A DNA stretch of 64,000 nucleotides. It comes from Dichetophora obliterata (Eukaryota > Arthropoda > Insecta > Diptera > Sciomyzidae). The position numbers and the translations under genes were made by a program. The stretch lies in NCBI GenBank assembly GCA_963920525.1, contig OY986440.1, forward strand, positions 17,780,191-17,844,190, read 5' to 3'. Positions 22,867 through 34,100 of this stretch are shown one piece after another (position 1 is the first letter of the stretch; each line of letters starts with the position of its first letter). The notes below the pieces were generated by a model. The model made no database searches, was not told where the DNA came from, and saw only the letters and a program-made list of their open reading frames with translations.

Positions 22867-24398
22867 TATAATGATTTATTCTAAGAGCATTGTTTTTATA
22901 ATTGTAGTGTGTTACTCTGTTTATTATTTTAAGTTTGTTACTGGCTTTATTATGTTACGTGTGTAACTGTCATTATTATTTGAAATGTGTTAGGGGACTT
23001 TTGAGAGAAATTTGGCAACATGGTAAGAAAGGGAAAACAGAAGAACTGAAGAGAGGACATTTTTCAAATTTTAACTGTTAAGTCACGTGTGAAAAAAAAA
23101 TATAAAATCTTATTTATTATTATTTAATATATTATTTAATAAATCCTTGCCTTAATCATTTTACATTATTATTAATAACATTAAATTAAATTGAAAAATT
23201 ACCACCGTCAGGAGATTTGAACCTCGGCCACGTGATTGCAAGTCCATGAGATTATCCATTCGACTATCGCAGTTGTTAAGTAAACGTCGCTTAATTTGCA
23301 TAATTAAGAATGAGAGCTAGCCTATGGTCGTGGGTTGAAACCCCAACCGGGACAAAAAATTGTATCTTTTTTTGTGCTGTTTTAAAATAGATTTTTTATT
23401 CAAAATTTTATTTACGAAAGTCCAAAATATTATATTTTATAAACCTTTTTTTATTTTATATATAAAAAAATTTTTTTGCTTAAAACATGTAATAATAACA
23501 ACGAACTTAAAATAGCTGATTTATTTTTAAACATGTTTTAAAACACAACGTTTACAAGGAAATGAAAAAGCGAATACACGAGATCTCGGATCCATACAAA
23601 ATTATATCAAAATACTTACAACTTTTTCATATAAATTTCTTCGTAGAGAATTTTATAAAAAGACTTAGAATTTTTTCAAATAAAAATTATGAAACTTTTT
23701 TTTATTTTAATTGAAGTATTTTTAGCGGCAAATACTTTTTATTAAAAGAACTATATATTTTCATAAAAAAATGTCTGACTCATAAACGAGCTCGAAACAA
23801 ACACGAGATCTCGGATCAACACAAAATTATGCAGTCTTAGAATTTTTCATATAAATTTCTTCATAGGACTTCGAAATTTTCCATGTTAAATTTATGAAAT
23901 GTTTTTTAGTTGTAATTAACGTATTTTTAGCAGCTAACAATGACAAAATACTTTTTTTAAAAAAGACTTAGAATTTTTTCATAAAAATATTATGAAATTT
24001 TTTTTTATTTAAACTGAAGTATTTTGATCAGCTAACAATGAAAAAATACTCTTAATTAAAAAAGCTTTATATTTTCGTATAAAAAAGTTGAACTCGTAAA
24101 AAGACTTCGAATTTTTTAATATAAATTTCTTCATAGAAAATTATATAAAAAGACTTCAAAATTTTTCATGTTACATTTATGAAAATTTTTTTATTATGTT
24201 GTTGATAGGAAAAAACTTTAATTTTTTTATTTTAATTAACGTATTGCTTACAATGAAAAAATACTTTTTATTCAAAAAATTTTATATTTTCATTTAAAAA
24301 AGTCGAACTCGTAGACGCGCTCGAAACAATCATGAAATTTCGGATCCATACAAATTTATGAAAAAAGTCTTTATCTACTTTATGAAAACAGCGATAAA

Positions 24399-24680
24399 AT
24401 GAATGAAGCTGAAGCGCTATTAAGTGATTTTCTTAAAGAAATTCCAAAACTATACAGTGATTCATTTTTAACTTCCAATATGCATTGTCTTCAACACTTT
24501 GCTGCCTATTCAAGAAATAAAGATTCCCTTAACAGATTTAGTGCATTTAAGTTTGAAAACTATTTACAAGAAGTAAAAATAAAATTAAAGAAAAATCACA
24601 AATTTTCTGATCAAATATATAATAGGGTAGTAGAGGAAAGCATTTGTGGGCGATTTTCAAAAATAGTTCAAATTCAATAA
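24399..24680 (+). pseudogene. EnSpm/CACTA-like transposase C-terminal fragment
   Basis: The 93-codon frame reads DFLKEIPKLYSDSFLTSNMH, then LQHFAAYSRNKDSLNRFSAF and KFENYLQEVKIKLKK. This pattern is typical of the C-terminal region of insect EnSpm-like transposases: an F-x-x-LY segment, N-x-H, L-x-H, SAF, FENYL, then a lysine-rich helix. It is consistent with the subterminal arrays around it. The catalytic part is missing, so it is a relic. The family assignment is from motif memory only. Confidence 0.55.
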
Positions 24681-26349
24681 GAATCGGTGAGTTCAAAAAT
24701 GGATCATTTACGTTGATTGAAACAGATATTTATTCTTATTCGCTAAAACATTCAAACAATATCTATAGGTTAAAACATCTATCCAAAAACAGGGTAACGA
24801 TTATGTTATTGTAGGTTGTAAAGCAGGACTGCGCACACATATACATACAAATTTTTATGTTTGTGTTGTAAAGCTTTTGCTTTTAAAGTTTGCACTTGAA
24901 AAAAAGCAAGAGTTCAACAACCAAACGAAAGCAACAAACTTTTAGTAGCTATCCAGACTTCATGGTAGCAGGTTGAGGTTGCTTGCAGTTCCGTTTGCTT
25001 TTGTATGAGCGATCTTAATGAGGTGACAATTAAACTCAACAAACTATCTCTGATTCATTTCTTGTGGGGACTTATATTTAACTCTTATTTTTGTACCCGA
25101 AAATAATATGTACTTAAATATTTTTAATTCTACTATATACAAAAGTTGTTGAACTGAAATTTTTAAAAATTATATTTGGGTTTTTAACAGTTCTTCAGCC
25201 CTAATAAAAAAAATTTACTTGACTACATTTATGAAACTTTATGTTATTATATAACATTACTAAATACTTCAAAAAATAAAAAGAAAAAATGACTTACTTT
25301 ATTTTTCCGTAAAAAGGCATTTCTAACTTTTCATCTTTGTTCAGTTTGCATCTATGTTTTTTTGAGTGCATTTTTATAATTTTTTAATGAAAATATTCTA
25401 AGTCTTTTCATATAATATTCTATGAGAAATTAGTCTTTTCACATAATTTTAGATAGTAATAATGGATCCAAGATCTCGTGTTCGTTTCGAGTTCGTTAAC
25501 GAGTCCGAGATCTCGTGTTTGTTCTGAAATCATAACAAAGACGACTTTTTTCTATGAAAATATTTTTTTTTAATAAAAATTACTTTTTTCATTGTTTGCT
25601 GCTAATAATACGTCAATTGAAATAGACAAATTTTTATAATTTTTATATGAAAAAATTCTAAGTTTTTTTGCATAATTTTGTATGGATCCGAGATCTCGTG
25701 TTCGCTTACGAGTTGGACTTTTTTATATGAAAATATATAATTTTAGAATAAAAAATATTTTTTCATTGTTAGCTGCAAAAAATACGTCAATTAAAATCAA
25801 AAAATTTTCTAAATTTTTATATGAAGAAGTTTATATGAAAAATTCTGAGTCTTTTGCATAATTTTGGATGGATCCGAGATGTCGTTTTCGTTTACGAGTC
25901 CGACTTTTTTATATGAAAATATAGAATTTTTTAATGAAAGGTATTTTTTCATTGTTAGCTGCTAAAACTACGTCAATTTAAATAAAAAAAAATTTCAGAA
26001 TTTTTATGTGAAAAATTCGAAGTCTTTATTTAATTTTGTATAAAGAAATTTATGGGAAATTTTTTTCATATACGTATTATTTAATTGAGTTTTTATTTTA
26101 ATGTTTATCATTTTCACTGAAAAATGTTTCAAGTTTTTCTTAGTTACTTAGAAAAATGTATGGATCCGAGATATCGTGTTCGTTGCGAGCTCGTTTACGA
26201 GTTCGATATTGCGAGTTCGAGATCTCGGAATCGTTAACTAGCTCGTTTACGAATCGTTCTCCGTTTAGTGTTTATTGGGTCGTGGAGACGTTATGTTAAG
26301 TCAAAGAAATAGCTTGGACACATAAACGATAGACGGTAATAATAGGTGT

Positions 26350-26618
26350 ATTCACGATTCAGTGCACTTGCCTGTGCAGTTGAGGACTTGAGGACTTATG
26401 CAGTTGTGCAGTTAGGTTTTCGTGAACACACCACCATCACCATTTCAAAACTGTCAACATTTTTCAATGCACACAAGTGCACAACTGCTCAAGTCCTCAA
26501 GTTAAAGGTAATAGTAGAAAAGCACTTGTGCAGATTTTTGACGTACGTACAATTTGTTTTTGTAAAGTGCACAAGTCCTCAACTGCACAGGCAAGTGCAC
26601 TGAATCGTGAATACCCCT
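26350..26618. mobile_element. MITE-E (about 270 bp, 40-bp inverted ends)
   Basis: The left end GTGTATTCACGATTCAGTGC onward (through GCACTTGCCTGTGCAGTTGAGGA in pieces) is the reverse complement of the right end, with one mismatch over about 42 bp. TAATA occurs at both flanks. A partial copy of the right end lies at 39884-39921. The open frame across it is a by-product of the palindrome. Confidence 0.85.
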
Positions 26619-26956
26619 AATATTTTTTTTCCAAATTCTCCGACCGAATCGCCCATGAAGAAAAATTGGATGAGTAATCAAAAATTTCGGCCATCTTAAG
26701 CTATGTTTACACGATAAGATATGAAATACCTAAGAGATTTATTATAGCAAAATTTAAAGCGCGGAACAATGGTAAGTGAAAAAAATTAATTCGTTTATAG
26801 CGCAAAAAAACCACCCTAACAACAAAAGTCACACGCCAAAAAATTTAAAATTTTTCAGGAAACGATCAAATAATTATTTTGCTTATGCTCTGCAAATATC
26901 TTTCCCTTTTTTTTGAACATATTAAAATGATTAAGGCAAGGATTTATTAAATTAAA

Positions 26957-27425
26957 GGCCCAGTTATAATAGACGTAACGTAAAGTAACGTAATGTTGTC
27001 AACTGTCATCGTGACGGGACGTAATGTAAGAAAACGTTGTAGCAATTATAATAGGCAGTAGCCAGGCAGTTGTTTGTCGTAAATAATTGCACGTTCCTAT
27101 ACAAGTACAATTAAAACTTCGTCATCAATAGCCGTGGATACATAAAACTATCACCTTAATAATGAAAACTCAACAAAAAGCGTTGTTCAACAATATAAAA
27201 TAGCGCAATTATCGAATCTTACCTCAATGTTTAGTTGTTCTTTGAACAGACGAAATGTAAAGTAACGTAGAAATCGAAATACAACGGATCTTTTCGTCCC
27301 GTTACATTACGTTACGTTTATTATAATCACTTCTATAAGAAAGTATTGCTTGAAACATTAAGTGAAAGAACACACTGCTCAATTGACATTAGACCACATT
27401 ACGTTACGTCTATTATAACTGAGCC
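26957..27425. mobile_element. MITE-F (469 bp, TTAAA duplication) inside the right arm of the large element
   Basis: The ends are GGCCCAGTTATAATAGACGT and, inverted, GGCTCAGTTATAATAGACGT, with further matching TAACGTAA. TTAAA flanks both sides (26952-26956, 27426-27430). Removing it restores colinearity with the left arm at 22867-23170, which confirms insertion. Confidence 0.85.
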
Positions 27426-27678
27426 TTAAAAAAGATTTTATATTTTTTTCTTTCACACGTGACTTTACAGTTAAAATTTTGAAAATGTCCTCTCTTCAGT
27501 TCTTCTGTTTTCCCTTTTTTTCCATGTTGCCAAATTTCTCTCAAAAGTCCCCTAACACATTTCAAATAATAATGATAGTAACACACGTAAAATAATAAAG
27601 CCAGTCACATACTTAAAATAATAAACAGAGTAACACACTACAATTTTAAAAACAATACTCTTAGAATAAATCATTATA

Positions 27679-28430
27679 ATATATAAAATATTTATTTTAT
27701 GGAATATTAAATAAATTGAAACCATTATGTTGTTACTAAATTTACTAGCGGTTTGAACACTTTTACTCACGAAATAAATACGGTGTTCCGCGATAGTGTG
27801 CAACTATTTAAATAGGTGAAATCTGATAGCGAGATCTGTGGGAGGGGGTGGGGGGGCTCAAAAGAGTCAATAAACTTTGCCAAAAATTGTTTATCCTCTT
27901 AAATTTTTTGTTTACAGCTTTTTTTTTACTGCAGACATGTTTATCGCACGACAAAAATAAACAAACTGGCGAAAGATTGATCAATCAAGCCCTTATGCGA
28001 GCCATACTCAACACAATCCCATTTTTTATTTGTTTTATTTCTTAGATTCATTTATACAATTATGTACAATAAGTTTTGCGCTCCACTGCCAAAGGGGTAA
28101 ATATAAAGGAGCAAGCTACATTGTCAATTGAGTCTTTCAATTGAATTGATTCTTGGTCACACACTGTATAAACTTAATTGAAAGATTTTCGTTCAACTGC
28201 CGAATATATATAATTTTTTTATAAACAATTGTAAAATTTTCTTTACAAACGACAGTAAAAAAATGTATTTTGACAGCTAGTTAAACGATTTGACCATACA
28301 CAACACAATCGAATTGAAAAACTTGCCAGGCAACTTGAAAAATTAAAATACTTTGAATTTCCTCAACCAGCTCGACAGATGCCAAACTAATAAATTGACA
28401 AAGCCATACACGCTTTATTTGTGTGTGTAT
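27679..28430. other. Gene-free stretch
   Basis: It contains a short G-run (27840-27857) and AT-rich DNA. No gene was seen. Confidence 0.4.
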
Positions 28431-28927
28431 AGGGGCCCTCAAACGATACTACATGACGGACATACATGTAGTTCGATAAAGCAACGGGACTTTTTTCGTT
28501 GCCCTCATACACATCGCACATGACGGATAGACTTTGGATATACTTCATTATTTTTAAGCCGCCGAAGAGTTAACATCAATTAAAAATATTAATATTAATT
28601 TTTTTTAACATTTAGTTGTATTTTTCTTTGCTTAAAATATTCTAAACCATCACAATTTTAGGTAAAGATACAAAAATTCCCGTCAAAATATAACATTTGT
28701 TCTATTCGGCAGTTCTGTCACGAGATGTGCTCTCTCTGAAAATTTTCAACAAATGACAAAATGTACTAAGTTGGATGGCCGCGCACGCAAACGGAACTAC
28801 ATGTCGGACGTAATTAGCAAAAAGTAAAAATTTTTCAACTTCCATCGGACATGTCCATCCGCCTTGATTTTTTGCTTGTGATGACTTGACAGGTCGGATG
28901 GACATGTAGTTTCGTTTGAGGGCCCCT
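28431..28927. mobile_element. MITE (497 bp, TAT flanks)
   Basis: AGGGGCCCTCAAACGATACT on the left is the inverse of the right end (AGGGGCCCTCAAACGAAACT), and both continue with ACATG. TAT lies on both sides. The interior block CTTGACAGGTCGGATGGACA resembles sequence just beyond the BEL element (52898-52920). Confidence 0.8.
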
Positions 28928-29000
28928 TATGGTTCGCATAACACACATCAACCGCTTAACCAGCATTGCAAAATAAATTAATTTTTTTATTTTGTTCAAT

Positions 29001-29170
29001 AGCGGGGTTCATATGGTCCACCATGTTGTCATTGTAGGACAAGCCTCGTACTTGACCGTTCGAACGCTCGATACAGCAGACTGACAAAATGTTATATTGA
29101 ATTTGAAATGTTTCAAATTCAACGCCATAACACCAGGGGTGACAACATGTAGGATCATGTTTACCCCGCT
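29001..29170. mobile_element. Short MITE (170 bp, AAT flanks)
   Basis: AGCGGGGTTCATATGGTCC is imperfectly inverted at the right end (AGCGGGGTAAACATGATCC). AAT is present at both flanks (28998-29000, 29171-29173). It is non-coding and contains ACATG-type inner motifs like the neighbouring MITE. Confidence 0.7.
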
Positions 29171-29173
29171 AAT

Positions 29174-31153
29174 CGAGCCATCATCGAGTCTGTGTAAAGC
29201 ATAAAAACATCTATTTGCTAACATATAGAAATGATTAATGTCAAATGATAGACCGTATAAAGTCCGCATAGTAAAATTACATTAGTACGAAAAACTTGGT
29301 ACTTTTTACTTAAAATCGAAAGCAAAATAATACAATTGCCTGTGCAACATTGCCTGAAATTTCTTAATTGTTAAGTTGGTCGCATGCTTTTTCGTTGAAT
29401 TTTGCAGGACTGTGCCTTTCTGTGAGTGTATGTGTGTAAATCGTGTCTTTATACATTTAAAAGACAATTGTACTATTTATATATGTTATTCGTTCTATCT
29501 AATAGAGGTATACGTATTAAAATTCCACCCGTTTAAAAATATACATCGTGTTGTCTCCTCGATTGTAACGTAATCGCTTGTCATCGTTTATGTAGTGGTT
29601 GTCTCATTGACTTACATTGTTCGTTGCTGAACAACTCTTCGGAACTCGTCATCTTAAAGTTAATTTGTGAATATTAATTCAAGTTTTTTAGCCAAAACAA
29701 AAACTTTTTAAGAATTTTTAAAATTGTCAAAGGTAGTTGTAATAATAAGTAGTATTATTTTATTGTGAAAAAGTTGGGTCCATTTGTGAAACGGCTTTAG
29801 GCTGAGCAGTGTAAGTTCAGAGCCGCGTGTAATGTAAGCAGAACTTAAAACAAACCTGGTCCGTGTTCTGCTGCTTGACGTTTTTTAGTTAGATAAATAT
29901 ATTTATACATGATTATCTTTATTTATGCAATCCCTGAATTACATGGAAGCTTAATTCGGATGAAATTTGTTAGATTTCTGGGAAATTTTAAGTATCAATC
30001 ATTCATTGCACTTCCGACGACGTCGTCTCGTCGGTGCCGTCGACTTGTGTGTTCGGATTATTAACGAAGCTAGGCCATAAGAGGAAATCATTCTTTACTT
30101 TTTTCATTTCCTCACTTAACATTTTCTAGCTTGCATAAAAGTGTGTAGTGACAGACTGTCAGCAGTAAAATTAACCAACGGCCGTCCATGTTGGCAGCGC
30201 AGCAGTCTCACGAAAAGAGGTTGGTTGGTCATTTGCCATCTTCCGTTTGACTATTTGTCCGTCGCTTATGAATATGTGCTACGATTGCACTATATTATTA
30301 AGTGTTCTAATTTATAATTATTGTTTTTCCTTTGAGTGTGTGTTTGTGTGTATGTGAATAAAAAATTAATTTTTTTGACCAGCGATCGGAGCTATATTTT
30401 AAGCAGCTAAAGCTTAAAAAAAAAGAGAATTGTATGTGTTTTGTCTCTCTTGCTCTGACAAGTTTTTTGGCATTTGACTGGATAAAGATAAATGCAAAGA
30501 ATGGTTAAACTAAAGAAGTTTAAGGTTATGTTTTTGCAGCATTGTTCCAACATAATAGTTTGTTTAAATATAAACGGACTAAAGAACTGGATCAACATAA
30601 ATAAGGCTATTGAATGTTGAATTGTGGTTTTTAGTTAATTTGGCACTGATGTTTGGTTAACTTGCAATTGCAAGCCAATGCTGTGCAATCTTGTGAAGCT
30701 TAGGACCAAACTGATCACCTTTGAATATCCTTAACTAGCCAAATTTGACAAGGGTTTTCTCCTTTACCAGCTGTCTAGTGATTTGGCCCTAAAAGCCAGG
30801 ATATCATCTCTGGATATCAAACCATTTTTAATGGCTATATCCATATTAAACAAAATCTTACTTTATCAGCTGGTTAAAGATATACAGGATATCAGAATAT
30901 CTTTAACTAAAGGACTTTTACTCGTTATGTCCGTCATTAACTGAAATATCTAGTACTTTAGCAGTTGATTAAGGGTAACCAGAGTTGAACACTAAACATA
31001 CTCTAATAAAGTTTCTGTACATATTTATAACCAAAGTTCCTTTATATCAAATTCGCCTCTTTGATAAAGTTGAAATAATTTCTTTCCTTTATTTTAATAT
31101 CAGTATTTAAGTGCTCCATCAGAAGAAACCATTTGAAAACAATTACAATCAAA
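29174..31153 (+). promoter_or_regulatory. GIGYF upstream region with probable 5'-UTR intron acceptor
   Basis: No coding exon was found upstream of the GIGYF ATG. A pyrimidine-rich stretch ending TTTTAATATCAG at 31103 is a plausible acceptor for a 5'-UTR exon starting at 31104, which would leave 50 nt of leader before the ATG. The promoter and first exon are probably in 29600-30400 but cannot be fixed by eye. Confidence 0.4.
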
Positions 31154-34100
31154 ATGACAGATTCAATGAAATTCGGTCCTGAATGGCTACGCAATTTATC
31201 AACGGATTCAACCACGAATTCAACAGCAGTTAGCAGCAGTGGCGGCGGAGGTGGTGGGAATGGCAATGGAAGTACATCATCGAACCTCAACTCTACCATA
31301 TCGTCACCCATCATAGCCAGTAGCAACTTTCATCATGGAAACATAACATCATCTGTTAGTTTACCGGGTCAGCAGCGCAACTTGTTTCCTCAGTTTCGTT
31401 ACGGTCGTGAGGAGTTACTTTCGTTATTTGATAAGAACTGTAATTTGCCCGAAATTTTGCCCGGGTATAAAAAACTTTTCGTTGAAAAAGTTCAAGTACC
31501 ACTGGCGTTAACTCCGAGCACGGATGAAGAAGTATTTACGCAAGCTGCAGCACCACCAACGGTAGATTCCGTAAAATTCTTAATTTCATATAAATACGTT
31601 TTTTTTATTATGCAATTCAAGCAACGGCCAACATGGATACAAAGGTCGCCAGTCGGATTTCCGCCCTCGACGAGAGGAACAGGGCGTGGCGGTAGCTCTG
31701 TAGATAGAGGACGAATGCGTGGAAAGTCTGTTTATCATCCAGTCTATCAACGTACAACAGCAAATATAACAATATACGACGATGCACGCCCACCTTCAAT
31801 TAAGGTTAGTTAAAATATATTTAAAGGAAAAATTCAGACCAATACTTTTCTAAATATTTTTAGCCGGAGCGTGGATGGGCGGAGCGAAATGGAGCTGCCG
31901 AGGGTATTGGTACTGAAGGTGGCTATACGAGTGCAGGTATTGCTACAGAGTGGAATGGTACACCAGCGTCTAGTCCACGAAAAGAGTTTTTAAGTCACTC
32001 TCGCAATATGGAGAATTGGCGTAAAAATCGGACTGAGGATGGCTCAGGTGATGCTCCGGTGTCAACTATTGTTGGTGCAGATGGTTGGCGTGGATCTTCA
32101 AGTTTTGGCACTCACAGATGGGGTTAGCTATAAAGATTTTTTTTTTAATTTCCTGTGTATGTATTCTACGCAAATTTGTGTTATTTGTCAGGTCGTTCCA
32201 CTAGTTGGCGTGATGAAGATCCTGCTGCTCCAACTAGTGCAGAAGCTTATGGCAGCAGTGTTGTTACAATGCAGCGTTCATTTTCGACAATATCTACAAC
32301 TGCAAGTGAGCGTGGGGGCTATGGTGGTGGCAATAGCATATCAAAAAGTTCTTCTATGACTTCGGCTCTTGGTGGTGGAGTCAACCAAATTGGTAGTCGG
32401 CAAGTAGGTGTGACCTCTGGGTCTGCAGGGGGCTGCAGGAGCAATCAATGGGCGTCTTCCAGCGGCGACTCTGCCGATGATCTTCCTGAATGGGCTATGG
32501 AAAACCCTTCCGACAGCGGAGGTACTTTTGACGCAAGTGGAGCATTTCATGGATCTGTGGATTTTAATAATTCAATACCAGGCAGTAAAAATTATACATA
32601 CCCAAATGCACTGAAAAAAATTACTTCAAGTGATGAAAGTTTGGAAACGTCTCCACAAGTGAATTCCAAGGAGGAAGACGAAAGTCAGCCAGATAAGGAT
32701 GGTAGTGTAAAAACTTCCGTTACTGAGGAGCCAGCTCAGCAAAAAGAACCTAAATCTGTTGCTAATTTCGATGCTGCAGATACCAATACTATTAAAAACC
32801 ATACGCCTCCGCATGTTTTAAAAAATAACTGCGAAGATGTTCCAATTCAAAGCGAAAAATTGGAAAAATCATCTTCATCGAGCGAATCAAATAGTGAGAG
32901 TAAGGCAGCACCCATTCAAACTGAATTGGTCGAAAAAGAAGTCCGAAATAATGTAGAAACTGCAATTGTGAAAAAAGCATCAATGGCTTTACAACAACAA
33001 CAACTGCAAACTAATAATTCGCATAGTGACCTGTCTGATCGTATGCAAGAAGTTGCTGATGATATGGTTGAAAAATTAATTATGGATGACGACTCTGAAG
33101 GTATGAAGAGCAACACAGGCAGTAAAAGTTCTAAAACCATTAGTGCTGCTACAGTCACAAGTGGCATGAACATGCCAAATGCTTTTGTTGTACCAGCAGT
33201 CGCCGCAATTTTGAAGCAAACAGCAGCAGCGCAACACCAAACTTCGACTAATATTGGTGCTTCGTCGCCTTCATTGCCTACCATGACCACCAATCAGAAA
33301 GTGATGCCCCTCTTTGGCGGTGGCTTGGTTGTTGATCATGCTACCATGCAGCAACATCATCTGCAGCAACAGCAACTTGCAGCAGCTTCTGCTGCAGCCA
33401 GTCTTCAATCGACAATAAATTCTGCTTCGAGCGTTGATTTATGGTATTATCGCGATCCACAATCTAAGGTGCAAGGACCTTTCACAGCTATCGAAATGAC
33501 CGAATGGTATCGAGCTGGTTATTTTGACGAAAATCTTTTTGTACGACGCGTGTGTGATGCTCGTTTTCGTGCTTTGGGAGAATTGATTAAACTGTGTCAT
33601 GGCAGCATGCCTTTTACACACACCCATTTGATTCCTTTGGGTCTGGAAAATGTTAATCTTGTCGCTAATAACGTGTCCGCCATAAGACAAGTAAGGGACA
33701 AGCAGCCCCCCGCTAATAATGACTTTGTTTTGAATCAACAACAACAACAGCAGCAGCAACAACAGCATCAACAGCACCAGCAACAACAACAACAGGAGCA
33801 TCGTGAAGAACTTAAAGGCAATGTAACAGCAGCTGCAGATTCTCTTAGTGCTGCAGTTAAAAATCTTATTAACCCAGTGGATATGTCGCATATATTAAAT
33901 ATGCATTTCCAAATGTTACAAGAGCAGTACTTGCGTCATCAAGAGATGATGATAGTGGCTGAATATTCAACGAAAGAGTGTTTTCAACGTTTGACCCCTT
34001 CTGAGCGTGAAGCTGTTGTGGGTCAAAAAATGCAGATGCTTGGCCTGCCGGAATATTTGACAAGCCTAGCAGGCCTTAGCAATTCCTTAGCGACTCTGAA

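Larger units (their letters stand above)
22867..27678. mobile_element. Large inverted-repeat element, EnSpm/CACTA-like (4.8 kb)
   Basis: About 300 bp at 22867-23170 recur inverted at 26918-27678, once the MITE at 26957-27425 is removed. Shared blocks include AATGATTTATTCTAAGAG, GGACTTTTGAGAGAAATTTG, CACGTGTGAAA and ATCCTTGCCTTAATCATTTT. Inside lie arrays of GAGATCTC-containing motifs in opposite orientation on the two sides (left ggatcc/ggatca near 23588, 23813, 24343; right near 25464, 25684, 25870, 26162), each next to repeated AT-rich spacers. A transposase C-terminal fragment sits in the middle. Subterminal inverted motif arrays are characteristic of EnSpm/CACTA elements, but the exact ends were not proven. 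Confidence 0.65.

Noticed and set aside
23203..23350. tRNA-like patches (a GGTTCAAATC-type box on minus, GGGTTGAAACCCC on plus)
   Set aside because: The T-arm and anticodon stems do not pair well and no acceptor stem forms. At best it is a tRNA-derived SINE remnant inside the large element.
26346..26603. 85-codon frame
   Set aside because: It is created by the palindromic ends of MITE-E.
31133..31153. GIGYF start at an in-frame upstream TTG
   Set aside because: The conserved N-terminus begins at ATG 31154, which has a good AAAATGA context; TTG starts are not expected in a fly mRNA.
33735..33795. Poly-glutamine tract as an anomalous expansion
   Set aside because: CAG/CAA tracts of this size are ordinary in fly GYF proteins and other regulators.
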